NCBI GenBank assembly: GCA_903917565.1 | Contig: CAIXBB010000038.1 | Span: forward strand, 211,309-275,308 | Direction of reading: 5' to 3' | DNA length: 64,000 nt | From: an uncultured cyanobacterium | GTDB lineage: Bacteria; Cyanobacteriota; Cyanobacteriia; PCC-6307; Cyanobiaceae | Shown: piece by piece, positions 8,123 through 27,145 of the stretch | Position numbering within the stretch: the first letter of the stretch is position 1 | Layout: the number at the start of each line of letters is the position of its first letter | Notes under the pieces: model-generated | The model's input: the letters and a program-made list of their open reading frames with translations, nothing else | Database searches by the model: none | Told to the model about the DNA's origin: nothing | Position numbers and translations under genes: made by a program

Positions 8123-9180
8123 TCAACCCGCAGGAGCCGTGAGGAGCCGGCGGCGCAGCTGGCCGCAGGCCGCATCCTGATCCAGGCCGCGGCTGGCCCG
8201 CACACTCACGGCGATGTGGCGCCGCTCCAGCTGGGCGCGGAAGGCTTCCACCGCCTCCGGGGCGGGGCGGCGGAAGTCCTCCTCGGCGATCGGGTTGTAG
8301 GCGATCAGGTTGACGTGGCTCTGGAAGCCCCGCAGCAGGCGGGCCAGGGCATCGGCCTGGCGGGGATGGTCGTTGAGGCCGCCCAGCAGGATGTACTCGA
8401 AGCTCACCCGACGGCCGGTGAGGGCCACGTAGTGGCGGCAGTCGTCGAGCAGCGCCTCCAGCGGGTAGGCGTGGGCGGTGGGGATCAGCTCCTCCCGCAG
8501 GCGCTGGTCGGGGGCATGGAGACTCACGGCCAGGGTGAACTGGGCCCGGCCCAGCCGCTCCAGGGCGCGCTCGGCCAGGGTGGGCAGGCTGCGGGGCACC
8601 CCCACCGTGCTGACGGTGATCTGGCGCTGGGCCATGCCCAGATCGCCGCAGAGGCAGGCGATGGCTTCGAGCACCGCCTCGGTGTTCAGGAGGGGTTCGC
8701 CCATGCCCATGAACACCACGTGGCTGGGGCGGCGGTCCATCGCTTCGCGCAGACTGAGCACCTGATCGACGATCTCATGCACTGCCAGGGAGCGCTGCAG
8801 ACCCCCCTTGCCGGTGGCGCAGAAGCGGCAGCCCATGGGACAGCCCACCTGGCTGCTGACGCAGACCGTCAGCCGATCACCGCTGGGAATGCCGACGGTC
8901 TCGAGGCTGAGGCCATCGGCGGTGGCCAGCAGCAGTTTGGTGGTCCCGTCACGGGCGTCACTGCGGTGCAGCAGGGCCAGGCGGCCGACGGCGGTGCCGG
9001 CGGCCGCCAGCTGCTCGCGCCAGGCCTTCGGCAGCACCGTGATCTCCTCGAGGCTACGGGCTCCCCTGGCGTAGATCCAGTCATGCAGTTGCTTGCCACG
9101 AAAAGCGGGCTGGCCCTGGAGGCCCGCCCACTCCTGGAGGGCCGAAAGGCCCATCCCCAGCAGGGGAACGGGCTCCGCCA

Positions 9181-9181
<1 letters not shown>
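8123..9181 (-). CDS. rlmN: Dual-specificity 23S rRNA A2503 / tRNA A37 C2-methyltransferase
   Basis: This 352-residue radical SAM enzyme methylates C2 of A2503 in 23S rRNA and, in characterised members, A37 of some tRNAs. The radical SAM motif CPMGCRFC places cysteines at residues 114, 118 and 121. [30 protein letters not shown] and the C-terminal [12 protein letters not shown], which holds the methylated cysteine, are all present. I chose the ATG at 9181 because it forms a TGATG junction with the hli stop. The frame opens 36 bases further upstream, inside hli. It is the last gene of the rpo run. Confidence 0.95.
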
Positions 9182-15425
<6,244 letters not shown>

Positions 15426-15483
15426 GGCGGAAACGCAGGGTGATCGAGAGAAGCGGAGAAATCAGAGCCGGTGAATCAAGCGA

Positions 15484-18400
15484 TCAGTCATCGTCGTAAT
15501 CCGCGACACCGAGGGATTCGTAGGTGGGACGGCTGGGGGTGCTGCGGCGGGGATTGACATCCTGCATCAGGTCGACTTCCTCACCGGCGTCGGTGTAGAC
15601 GGCGATGTCGAGGCCGAGGGACTGCAGCTCCCGCATCAGCACCTTGAAGGACTCGGGCGTGCCCGGCCTGGGGATGGGCTTGCCCTTGACGATGGCGTTG
15701 AGGGCCTCGTTGCGGCCCTGCATGTCGTCGGACTTGACGGTGAGCAGTTCCTGCAGGGTGTAGGCGGCGCCGTAGGCCTCCAGGGCCCAAACCTCCATTT
15801 CCCCGAGTCGCTGGCCGCCCTGCTGGGCCTTGCCGCCCAGGGGCTGCTGGGTCACCAGGGAGTAGGGGCCGGTGGAGCGGGCGTGGATCTTGTCGTCCAC
15901 CAGGTGCACCAGCTTGAGGATGTGGGCGTAGCCCACGGTCACCGGCTGGTCGAAGGGTTCGCCGCTGCGGCCGTCGATGAGCTGGATCTTGCCGGGGTTG
16001 GTGGGGTCGTAGACCCAATCCTTGCCGGGCAGCTTGGCGGCTTCCTCGAGGTAGGCCTGCACCGTCTGCTTCGACTTCTCGGGGCCGTACATCTCATCGA
16101 ACGGCACCACCTTGACGCGGCAGTCGAGGTGGGACGCAGCCCAGCCCATCAGGCACTCAAACACCTGACCCACGTTCATCCGGCTCGGCACCCCCAGGGG
16201 GTTGAGCACGATGTCGATGGGGGTGCCGTCGGGTAGGTAGGGCATGTCCTCCCGGGGAAGGATGCGGCTGATGATGCCCTTGTTGCCGTGGCGGCCGGCC
16301 ATCTTGTCGCCCACCTGGATCTTGCGGCGCTGGGCCACGTAGACCCGCACCACCATGTTCGCCCCCGGCGGCAGTTCGTCGCCCTGCTCGCGGGTGTAGA
16401 TGCGCACGTCAACCACCCGGCCCCGCTCGGTGCTGGGCACCCGCAGGGAATTGTCGCGGACGTCGCGGGCCTTCTCGCCGAAGATGGCACGCAGCAGCTT
16501 CTCTTCCGGCGGCTGGTCGGATTCACCCTTGGGGGTCACCTTGCCCACCAGGATGTCGCCGGATTCGACGTAGGCCCCGATGCGGATGATGCCCATCTCG
16601 TCGAGGTGGCCCAGGCTCTCCTCAGCCACGTTCGGGATTTCCCGGGTGATCTCCTCGGGACCGAGCTTGGTCTGGCGGGCTTCGATCTCGTACTTCTCGA
16701 TGTGCACCGAGGTGTAGAGGTCGTCCTGCACCAGCCTGTCGCTCACCAGGATGGCGTCCTCGTAGTTGTAGCCCTCCCAGGGCATGTAGGCGATCAACAC
16801 GTTCTGCCCGAGGGCGATTTCGCCGCCTTCGCAGGCCGAGCCATTGGCCAGCACCTGGCCGGCGATCACCGGATCGCCCTGGCGCACGATCGGCCGCTGG
16901 TTGAGGCAGGTGTCCTGGTTGGAGCGCTGGTACTTCTGCAGGAAGTGGGTGTGATCCCGGCCCTGGTCGTCACGGATGACGATGGCGGTGGCATCGACGA
17001 AGGAGACGGTGCCGTTCACCTTGGTGATGGGCACCATGCCGGAGTCGCGCGCCACCTGGGTTTCCAGGCCCGTGCCCACCAGGGGCCGCTCGGGCCGCAG
17101 CAGGGGCACGGCCTGGCGCTGCATGTTGGAGCCCATCAGGGCCCGGTTGGCGTCGTCGTGCTCCAGGAAGGGGATCAAGGAGGTGGCCACCGAGATCACC
17201 TGCACCGGCGACAGCTGGACGTAGTCCACCTGCTCGGGGGGGACCTTCTCAAAGTCCTGGCGGTAGCGCACCGGCACCAGGTCGACGGTGATGCGGCCGG
17301 TGGCGTCGGTGGGCACGTCACCGGGGGCCACCCGGCATTCGTCCTCAAGGTCGGCGGAGAGGTAGAGGGGATCACCCTGCTTGAGCACGATGCCGTTCTC
17401 CACCCGCCAGAAGGGGGTTTCGATGAAGCCGTATTCGTTCACCCGGGCGTGGGTGGCGAGCGAACCGATCAGGCCGGCGTTGGGGCCTTCCGGCGTTTCG
17501 ATCGGGCAGATCCGGCCGTAGTGGGAGGGGTGGATGTCGCGCACGGCGAAGCCGGCCCGCTCACGGGTGAGGCCGCCTGGGCCGAGGGCGCTGATGCGGC
17601 GCTTGTGGGTCAGCTCGGCCAGGGGGTTGGTCTGGTCCATGAACTGGCTCAGCTGGCTGGAGCCGAAGAACTCCTTCACCGCCGCCACAAGGGGCTTTGG
17701 GTTCACCAGCTGGGCGGGGGTGAGCGATTCGGTCTCGCCGACGGTCATCCGTTCCTTGATGATCCGCTCGAGGCGGTTCAGACCCACCCTCACCTGGTTC
17801 TGCAGCAGTTCGCCCACCGAACGCACGCGGCGGTTGCCCAGGTGGTCGATGTCATCGAGGCAGGCGCCGCCCACATCGAGCTCAAGGTTGATCAGGTAGT
17901 CGATCGTGGAAAGGACGTCCTCCGCGGTGAGGGTGCGCACCGCATCGGGGATGGTGAGACGCAGCTTCTTGTTGATCTTGTAGCGGCCCACCCGGCCCAG
18001 GTCGTAGCGCTTGGGATCGAAGAACCGGCTGTGAAGAAGCTGCTGGCCGCCACTCACCGAAGGCGGCTCACCCGGACGCAATTTCTTGTAGAGCTCCAGC
18101 AGGGCCTGGTCCTCGGAACTGATGCCCTCTTCGTTGGAGGCCTCGATCGACTTCTGGTAGTACTCCGGGTGACGCAGCTTGTCGAGCACGTCGTTGTCGG
18201 ACAGGCCGATGGCCCGCATCAGCACGTGGGCGTTGATCTTGCGGGTCTTGTCGACGCGGACGTGCAGCAGGTCGTTCTTGTCGGTCTCGAACTTCAGCCA
18301 GGCCCCCCGGTTGGGGATCAGGCTGGCATTGAAGGTCTTGCGGCCGTTCTTGTCCTGTTCGTCCTTGAAGTAAACGCCCGGGCTGCGCACGATCTGGTTG

Positions 18401-18774
18401 ACGATCACCCGCTCGGCGCCGTTGATGATGAAGGTTCCGCGCTCGGTCATCAGGGGGAGCTCCCCGATGAAGACCTCCTGCTCCTTGATCTCACCGGTCT
18501 CCTTGTTGACCAGACGGCAGGTGACATACATCTGAGAAGCGAAGGTCGCATCGCGACGCTTGGCCTCTTCGACGTCGTGGCGGGGGCGTTTCAGGCGATA
18601 CTGATCGCCGATGAAATGCAGTTCCAGCTTGCCGGTGTAGTCGGTGATCGGAGAGAAGCTGTCCAGCTCTTCGATCAGGCCCTTCTCCAGGAACCATTTG
18701 AAGCTCGCCCTCTGTACCTCCACGAGATCGGGAAGGTAAGTGACGGTCTTGGCGACCTGGATCGCGCTGCTCAT
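15484..18774 (-). CDS. rpoB: DNA-directed RNA polymerase subunit beta
   Basis: This 1096-residue beta subunit begins [20 protein letters not shown]. Fork-loop and rifampicin-region motifs are recognisable ([20 protein letters not shown], then [18 protein letters not shown]), with [20 protein letters not shown] following. Active-site elements [14 protein letters not shown] and [20 protein letters not shown] are present. So are the C-terminal [20 protein letters not shown] and the [11 protein letters not shown] region contacting beta'. It is shorter than the E. coli protein because it lacks the enterobacterial insertions, as usual for cyanobacteria. I chose the ATG at 18774 over an in-frame extension of 32 residues that looks like untranslated leader. 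Confidence 0.98.
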   Translation of the reverse strand: MSSAIQVAKTVTYLPDLVEVQRASFKWFLEKGLIEELDSFSPITDYTGKLELHFIGDQYRLKRPRHDVEEAKRRDATFASQMYVTCRLVNKETGEIKEQEVFIGELPLMTERGTFIINGAERVIVNQIVRSPGVYFKDEQDKNGRKTFNASLIPNRGAWLKFETDKNDLLHVRVDKTRKINAHVLMRAIGLSDNDVLDKLRHPEYYQKSIEASNEEGISSEDQALLELYKKLRPGEPPSVSGGQQLLHSRFFDPKRYDLGRVGRYKINKKLRLTIPDAVRTLTAEDVLSTIDYLINLELDVGGACLDDIDHLGNRRVRSVGELLQNQVRVGLNRLERIIKERMTVGETESLTPAQLVNPKPLVAAVKEFFGSSQLSQFMDQTNPLAELTHKRRISALGPGGLTRERAGFAVRDIHPSHYGRICPIETPEGPNAGLIGSLATHARVNEYGFIETPFWRVENGIVLKQGDPLYLSADLEDECRVAPGDVPTDATGRITVDLVPVRYRQDFEKVPPEQVDYVQLSPVQVISVATSLIPFLEHDDANRALMGSNMQRQAVPLLRPERPLVGTGLETQVARDSGMVPITKVNGTVSFVDATAIVIRDDQGRDHTHFLQKYQRSNQDTCLNQRPIVRQGDPVIAGQVLANGSACEGGEIALGQNVLIAYMPWEGYNYEDAILVSDRLVQDDLYTSVHIEKYEIEARQTKLGPEEITREIPNVAEESLGHLDEMGIIRIGAYVESGDILVGKVTPKGESDQPPEEKLLRAIFGEKARDVRDNSLRVPSTERGRVVDVRIYTREQGDELPPGANMVVRVYVAQRRKIQVGDKMAGRHGNKGIISRILPREDMPYLPDGTPIDIVLNPLGVPSRMNVGQVFECLMGWAASHLDCRVKVVPFDEMYGPEKSKQTVQAYLEEAAKLPGKDWVYDPTNPGKIQLIDGRSGEPFDQPVTVGYAHILKLVHLVDDKIHARSTGPYSLVTQQPLGGKAQQGGQRLGEMEVWALEAYGAAYTLQELLTVKSDDMQGRNEALNAIVKGKPIPRPGTPESFKVLMRELQSLGLDIAVYTDAGEEVDLMQDVNPRRSTPSRPTYESLGVADYDDD

Positions 18775-19030
18775 GCGGTGAACCTGCAGGAACGGTGGTA
18801 GTAGGGCGGACCTGGACGGGGAAAGACGATCGCTGCGAGACCTGCCTGGGGGAACCCGGTGACGGGCCATGCCAACAGGCGCCTAGCTTTGGCGTCCGCC
18901 CATGGGAATGGAACGAACGATCCAGCTGAAGCGCTTAAAGGGCTCGCTGCGATATTGCCGACTCGGTTGCCGACTCAATGGATGCCGTCGTGGACAAAAG
19001 GAGCGCTTCCGCTTCCAGGCCAATAAGACA
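18775..19030 (-). promoter_or_regulatory. rpoB leader and probable promoter region
   Basis: These 256 bases separate tatD from rpoB and hold no convincing gene. The left 100 bases are an open, GC-rich leader in frame with rpoB but without protein-like conservation. The right part is richer in A/T and contains two direct copies of a 10-base repeat. A TATGAT hexamer on the minus strand (19030-19035) overlaps the tatD stop and could be a -10 element. No confident -35 box was found. An extra promoter for rpoBC1C2 here is plausible, but readthrough from rpsT-tatD is equally possible. Confidence 0.45.
18955..18976. repeat. Tandem direct repeat TTGCCGACTC x2 in the rpoB leader
   Basis: TTGCCGACTC occurs at 18955-18964 and again at 18967-18976, two bases apart, giving a 12-base period. 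This spacing is slightly more than one helical turn and would suit a dimeric regulator, or the repeat may be chance. It lies about 180 bases upstream of the rpoB start codon. No function is known. Confidence 0.6.
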
Positions 19031-19843
19031 TCATACAACCTGGAGGGGCAGCCCAAACAGACGGGTGGCGTTCTCCGTGGTTGCCAACGCCACCTGCTCA
19101 AGCGTCTCCCCCCGAAGGTCGGCCACCCTGGCTGCGACAGCTGCCACGTAGGCGGGCTCATTGCGCTTGCCCCGGCGGGGCACCGGCGCCAGGAAGGGGC
19201 AGTCGGTTTCGACGAGATAGCGGTCCGCCGGCACCAGGCGGGCACAGGCGTGGATCGACTCGGCCTTGGCGAAGGTGACCGTGCCGCTGAAGCTGATGAA
19301 CAGGCCAAGGTCAAGGAAGCCTTCCATCTCCTCGGGGGTGCCCCCCCAGCAGTGCATCACCCCACGGGGACAGGCGCCATGTTGCTCACGCCGGCGCAGC
19401 TCGGCGAGCATCGGTTCGGCCGCCTCCCTGCAGTGGATGATCACCGGCAGATCCATGGCCACCGCCAGATCCAGCTGGGGGCCCAGGGCCTCAAGCTGTT
19501 CATCCAGGTTCGTGGCCCGGAACAGATCCAGGCCCAGTTCACCGATGGCCACCACGCGGTCGTCAGCGCGGGCCGCGGCTTCCAGCACCGCGGCGGTGTC
19601 GCTGTGCCAGTGCTGGGTGTCGAGGGGATGAACTCCGACCGCATAACGCAGCTCCGGGAAGCGGTCGGCCAGGGCCCGGATCGCCGGAATCTCAGCCGGC
19701 TCCACGCAGGCATGCACCAGGGCCTTGACCCCTGCCTCACGCCACCGCTGCGACACCGCATCGAGATCCGCCTCAAAATTGCGGAAGACGATGTGGCAGT
19801 GGCTGTCCACCAGGGATGGAGCGGCCGGGGAGCTGGCGCCCAT
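19031..19843 (-). CDS. tatD: TatD family metal-dependent hydrolase (DNase)
   Basis: This 270-residue TIM-barrel hydrolase has the TatD metal ligands in order: DSHCHI (two His) near residue 14, GELGLD (Glu), PVIIHCREA (His), MHCWGGTPEE (His) and VETDCPFLAP (Asp). The family includes 3'-5' DNA exonucleases linked to repair and quality control. Length is standard. It lies 11 bases downstream of rpsT and upstream of the rpoB leader, the conserved picocyanobacterial order rpsT-tatD-rpoB. The start ATG at 19843 leaves a short serine/proline lead before the metal motif. Confidence 0.93.
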   Translation of the reverse strand: MGASSPAAPSLVDSHCHIVFRNFEADLDAVSQRWREAGVKALVHACVEPAEIPAIRALADRFPELRYAVGVHPLDTQHWHSDTAAVLEAAARADDRVVAIGELGLDLFRATNLDEQLEALGPQLDLAVAMDLPVIIHCREAAEPMLAELRRREQHGACPRGVMHCWGGTPEEMEGFLDLGLFISFSGTVTFAKAESIHACARLVPADRYLVETDCPFLAPVPRRGKRNEPAYVAAVAARVADLRGETLEQVALATTENATRLFGLPLQVV

Positions 19844-19854
19844 GGGGGTGGTGC

Positions 19855-21631
<1,777 letters not shown>

Positions 21632-21641
21632 GGCGCTGCGA

Positions 21642-22355
21642 TCAACGCCGGGGCAGATCCCGTACCCGGGGCTCGCCGTCGACGATTTCACCCACCAGCA
21701 CCTGATCGACCAGGTTCACGAACAGGCCGTTCTCGAGCACGCCGGGGATGTTGTTGATCGTCGCCTCCAGGGCGACGGGGTCGCCGATGCCCCCCTCGAA
21801 GGCCGCGTCCAGCACCAGATTGCCCTGGTCGGTGACGACCGGACCGGCTTTGCGCACGGCCATGCGCAGCGCGACCGAACTGCCCAGGGCCGTGAGTTCA
21901 TCCTGCACCTGGCGCCAGGCCCCAGGCAGCACCTCCACCGGCAGCAGGAAACCGAGGTTGAGGCGCTCCACCAGCTTGGTGGCGTCCACCACCACCACGA
22001 AGCGATCGGCCCGGCGGGCCACCAGCTTCTCCTGCACGTGGCAGGCCCCGCCCCCCTTGATCAGCTGGAAGGAGGGATCCACCTCGTCGGCGCCGTCGAT
22101 GGCCAGATCGATACTCTTCACGGCGTTGAGGGCCATCAGCGGGATGCCCAGCTCGCCCGCCAGCACCTCCCCCTGGAAGGAGGTGGTGACGCCGACGATG
22201 CCCGTCAGCTCGCCCTGGAGCAGCTTGTGGCCCAGGGCACGGATCATCAGCGCGGCGGTGGAGCCTGAGCCGAGCCCCACCACCATGCCATCACGGATCT
22301 GATCCACCGCCGCCGTGGCCACGGCCTCCTTCATGCGGTCCTGAAGATCGGACAT
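21642..22355 (-). CDS. rpiA: Ribose-5-phosphate isomerase A
   Basis: This 237-residue enzyme interconverts ribose-5-phosphate and ribulose-5-phosphate, serving both the Calvin cycle and the pentose phosphate pathway. The phosphate-binding loop [14 protein letters not shown], the catalytic [10 protein letters not shown] and the [14 protein letters not shown] motif with the catalytic lysine/glutamate are all intact. [12 protein letters not shown] follows in the C-terminal part. Length is typical. It starts at an ATG and sits 45 bases downstream of nothing obvious on its strand: the HtrA gene ends at 22401, so read order is HtrA then rpiA, possibly in one transcript. Confidence 0.96.
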   Translation of the reverse strand: MSDLQDRMKEAVATAAVDQIRDGMVVGLGSGSTAALMIRALGHKLLQGELTGIVGVTTSFQGEVLAGELGIPLMALNAVKSIDLAIDGADEVDPSFQLIKGGGACHVQEKLVARRADRFVVVVDATKLVERLNLGFLLPVEVLPGAWRQVQDELTALGSSVALRMAVRKAGPVVTDQGNLVLDAAFEGGIGDPVALEATINNIPGVLENGLFVNLVDQVLVGEIVDGEPRVRDLPRR

Positions 22356-22400
22356 CGAGGTCTGCCAGAAATGGGGCAGACCCTAGCAAGGGAGACCTCC

Positions 22401-24346
<1,946 letters not shown>

Positions 24347-24426
24347 GGGAGACCGCTCCGGCCGGCCCCGGGCAGGACCGCTCGACCTGAATCGGCTTAA
24401 CTTTGCCCCCAGTCCTCCCCGAGGCC

Positions 24427-24711
24427 ATGGCCACGATCCCTCCCGGCACAAGGCAGCGCTGCACCCTCTGCACGGTGGAGATCCAGGGGATGGCCGGAGG
24501 CAACGACCTCGTGCATTTCAGCCAGGGGGCTCCCGGCAGTCGCGCCAAGCTCTGGGCCCGGGTCTGCCAGTTCCTGCGCACGCCTGAGCAGTGCGGCCAG
24601 TGCCTCAACCAGGACCTCAGTCAACGGGGCGAGGTCAGCGCCAACGACTATTACGCGGAAGCGCCGGTCCTGGAGCTGCCAAGTCCCCCGGAGTCCGATC
24701 CTCTAGGGTGA
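24427..24711 (+). CDS. Small cysteine-rich protein of unknown function
   Basis: This 94-residue protein contains two C-x-x-C knuckles, CTLC at residues 12-15 and CGQC near 57-60, plus one cysteine at WARVCQF. The pair could bind one zinc, like a treble-clef or ribbon. The segment between ([37 protein letters not shown]) is well folded in appearance, while the last 25 residues are acidic and proline-rich. I do not recognise the family, though it has the look of a conserved picocyanobacterial protein. The start ATG at 24427 is preferred over an in-frame one 24 bases upstream. It sits upstream of rimP, 139 bases away. Confidence 0.7.
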   Translation: MATIPPGTRQRCTLCTVEIQGMAGGNDLVHFSQGAPGSRAKLWARVCQFLRTPEQCGQCLNQDLSQRGEVSANDYYAEAPVLELPSPPESDPLG

Positions 24712-24739
24712 AGGCATGCCCGCCGGGCATCACCCTTTT
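24706..24739 (+). terminator. Probable intrinsic terminator after the Cys4 gene
   Basis: The stem ATGCCC (24716-24721) pairs with GGGCAT (24725-24730) around a 3-base GCC loop. Flanking GGGTG and CACCC can extend the pairing across a bulge, and a TTTT tract follows at 24736-24739. The outer arm includes bases of the upstream stop codon. The position fits termination between the Cys4 gene and rimP. Confidence 0.55.
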
Positions 24740-24850
24740 CCCGGATGACGTTCCCCCTGACAGGGGGCCGTTGCTGGTTGGGGGCAGTGAACACTGCAGC
24801 GCACGGCGGACCATCCCGCCCGCGGGAGTCCCTCTCCACGCCGCCTGTCC

Positions 24851-25324
24851 TTGCCCCATCCCCTCACCGACGACCTGGAGACGCTGGCCCGGCCGGTGGT
24901 TCAGGAGGCGCACCTGACGGTGCAGTCGGTGGAGGTGCTGGCCCACCGCATCCCCCTCACGGTCGTCGTGCGGGTGCAGAGGGCCGACGGCACCGACGTG
25001 AACCTCGACGAATGTGCCGCCGTCAGCGGTCCCCTCGCCGAGGTCCTCGAAGCGTCCGGACTGCTGACCATGGCCTATGTGCTGGAGGTGAGCAGCCCCG
25101 GCATCGGGGAGGAGCTCCTCACCGACAGGGATTTCGCCAGCTTCCGTGGCTTTCCTGTGGAGGTGGTGCGCCGGGAGGCCGGCGGAGCGGAGGTGCGCCG
25201 TACCGGCCTCCTGCTGGGCCGGGATGAGCAGGTGGTGCAGCTCAATGAGCGCGGCCGCATCCTGCGCCTACCCCGCGACGAAGTGCTGAGGGTGCGGCTC
25301 AGCGAAGCTCCGCCCGATTCCTGA
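24851..25324 (+). CDS. rimP: Ribosome maturation factor RimP
   Basis: This 157-residue protein helps 30S maturation. The N-terminal domain contains LVVQEAHLTVQSVEV-like strands and the family motif VNLDECAAVSGPLAEVLE. The hallmark YVLEVSSPGIGEELLTDRDF follows. A C-terminal SH3-like domain starts near residue 95. The start is a TTG at 24851 (LPHPLTDDLETLARP), the only good choice for a family-length product. It heads the classic rimP-nusA-ylxR-infB translation/transcription operon, 49 bases before nusA. Confidence 0.93.
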   Translation: MPHPLTDDLETLARPVVQEAHLTVQSVEVLAHRIPLTVVVRVQRADGTDVNLDECAAVSGPLAEVLEASGLLTMAYVLEVSSPGIGEELLTDRDFASFRGFPVEVVRREAGGAEVRRTGLLLGRDEQVVQLNERGRILRLPRDEVLRVRLSEAPPDS

Positions 25325-25373
25325 GCCGCTCCGGCCCCCTTCCCTTTCTTCCTTCCCACCTGCCCCCGAGTTC

Positions 25374-26792
25374 ATGGCCCTGGTTCTGCTCCCCGGTCTC
25401 AACAACCTGATCGAGGACATCAGTGACGAGAAGAAGCTGGCGCCCCAGGTGGTGGAGGCTGCCCTGCGGGAGGCGCTGCTGAAGGGCTACGAGCGCTACC
25501 GCCGCACCCTCTACCTGGGCATCAGCGAGGACCCCTTCGAGGAGGACTTCTTCAGCAACTTCGACGTGGCTCTCGATCTCGAGGAAGAGGGCTATCGGGT
25601 GCTGGCCAGCAAGATCATCGTCGAGGAGGTGGAAAGCGACGACCACCAGATCGCCATCGAAGAGGTGCGCCAGGTGGCCGAAGACGCCCAGATCGGCGAC
25701 ACGGTGGTGCTGGACGTGACGCCGGAGAAAGATGATTTCGGCCGGATGGCCGCCGCCACCACCAAGCAGGTGCTGGCCCAGAAGCTGCGGGACCAGCAGC
25801 GCCGCATGATTCAGGAGGAATTCGCCGACCTGGAGGATCCCGTGCTCACCGCCCGGGTGATCCGTTTCGAGCGCCAGAGCGTGATCATGGCCGTGAGCAG
25901 CGGCCTGGGCCGGCCGGAGGTGGAGGCGGAGCTGCCCCGCCGTGACCAGCTGCCCAACGACAACTACCGCGCCAACGCCACCTTCAAGGTGTTCCTCAAG
26001 GAGGTCAGCGAGGTGCCCCGTCGCGGTCCCCAGCTGTTCGTCTCCCGGGCCAATGCGGGCCTGGTGGTCTACCTGTTCGAGAACGAGGTGCCCGAGATCC
26101 AGGAGGGCTCGGTGCGCATCGTCGCCGTGGCCAGGGAAGCGAATCCCCCCTCCCGCGCCGTCGGCCCGCGCACCAAGGTCGCCGTCGACAGTGTGGAGCG
26201 GGAAGTGGATCCGGTGGGGGCCTGCATCGGCGCCCGTGGCTCCCGCATCCAGCAGGTGGTGAATGAGTTGCGGGGCGAGAAGATCGACGTGATCCGCTGG
26301 TCTCCGGATCCGGCCCAGTACCTGGCCAACTCCCTCAGCCCAGCGCGGGTGGAGATGGTCCGCCTGGTGGATCCCGAAGGTCACCATGCCCATGTGCTCG
26401 TGCCCCACGACCAGCTGAGCCTGGCCATCGGCCGGGAGGGTCAGAACGTGCGCCTGGCGGCCCGCCTCACCGGCTGGAAGATCGACATCAAGAACGCCCA
26501 GGAATACGACCAGGTCAGCGAGGACCAGACAGTGGCGACCCTGATCGCCCAGCGCCAGGAGGAGGAGGCCCTGCAGGCCGAAGCCGAGGCCCGTCTGGAG
26601 GCCGAACAGGCCACCCGCGCCGAGGAGGATGCCCGCCTGCGCGAGCTGTACCCCCTGCCGGAGGACGAGGAGTCCTATGGGCTGGAAGAGGGTCAGGAAG
26701 GTGCCCCTACCAACGAGCAGCCAGAAGATCAGACCGAAGACCAGGCCGGGGCCGTCGCCACCGACGAGCTCCCCGGCGAGGACGTCCGGTGA
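25374..26792 (+). CDS. nusA: Transcription termination/antitermination factor NusA
   Basis: This 472-residue RNA-binding factor binds RNA polymerase and modulates pausing and termination. The N-terminal domain reads LVLLPGLNNLIEDISDEKKL. The S1 domain (about residues 130-200) includes GDTVVLDVTPEKDDFG just before it. KH1 covers RANATFKVFLKEV onward and KH2 contains DPVGACIGARGSRIQQVVNE. The C-terminus (about 400-472) is a glutamate-rich coiled-coil-like tail (EEEALQAEAEARLEAEQA) instead of the AR repeats of E. coli. It overlaps ylxR by 4 bases (GTGA). Confidence 0.96.
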   Translation: MALVLLPGLNNLIEDISDEKKLAPQVVEAALREALLKGYERYRRTLYLGISEDPFEEDFFSNFDVALDLEEEGYRVLASKIIVEEVESDDHQIAIEEVRQVAEDAQIGDTVVLDVTPEKDDFGRMAAATTKQVLAQKLRDQQRRMIQEEFADLEDPVLTARVIRFERQSVIMAVSSGLGRPEVEAELPRRDQLPNDNYRANATFKVFLKEVSEVPRRGPQLFVSRANAGLVVYLFENEVPEIQEGSVRIVAVAREANPPSRAVGPRTKVAVDSVEREVDPVGACIGARGSRIQQVVNELRGEKIDVIRWSPDPAQYLANSLSPARVEMVRLVDPEGHHAHVLVPHDQLSLAIGREGQNVRLAARLTGWKIDIKNAQEYDQVSEDQTVATLIAQRQEEEALQAEAEARLEAEQATRAEEDARLRELYPLPEDEESYGLEEGQEGAPTNEQPEDQTEDQAGAVATDELPGEDVR

Positions 26793-27145
26793 CGTTGCCC
26801 GCGAGGCGCCCGGTGCTGCGCCGCTGCGTCTCCTGTCGCCGCCTGTGCGACCGCTCCCAGCTCTGGCGTGTGGTGCGTCAGGCCGACGGGACGGTGAGCC
26901 TGGATGGGGGCATGGGTCGCTCGGCCTACCTGTGCCCCGAGCCGAGTTGCCTGGAAGAAGCCCGCCGCCGCCGCCGCCTGCAGCGCGGCCTCCGCTGCGC
27001 CGTGAGCGATGCCATCATCGCCAGCCTCGAGGCACGTCTCGAGCGTTCGGCCCCGCAACCTCTGAGGCAAGATGAACCATGGTCGCCACGTGTGTGCGGC
27101 CCCGGGGTCCTTTCGGCCCCACCGTACGGAGACCTTTCTGAATGA
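26789..27145 (+). CDS. ylxR: YlxR (DUF448) family RNA-binding protein
   Basis: This 118-residue protein starts at a GTG overlapping the nusA stop and ends with an ATGA overlap with infB. The YlxR fold is visible in [40 protein letters not shown] and [15 protein letters not shown]: a G-R-x-A-Y loop and basic helices that suit RNA binding. Four cysteines (C-x-x-C and C-x-x-x-x-C spacing) could hold a metal. The last 30 residues lie beyond the domain and may be read only because the frame stays open to infB. Members of this family have been linked to RnpA/RNase P and to gene regulation. The role here is not known. Confidence 0.9.
   Translation: MTLPARRPVLRRCVSCRRLCDRSQLWRVVRQADGTVSLDGGMGRSAYLCPEPSCLEEARRRRRLQRGLRCAVSDAIIASLEARLERSAPQPLRQDEPWSPRVCGPGVLSAPPYGDLSE

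Noticed and set aside
16288..18801. Plus-strand open frame of over 800 residues opposite rpoB
   Set aside because: It mirrors rpoB codons. The product is His/Gly/Asp-rich without domains, a typical shadow of a GC-rich gene.
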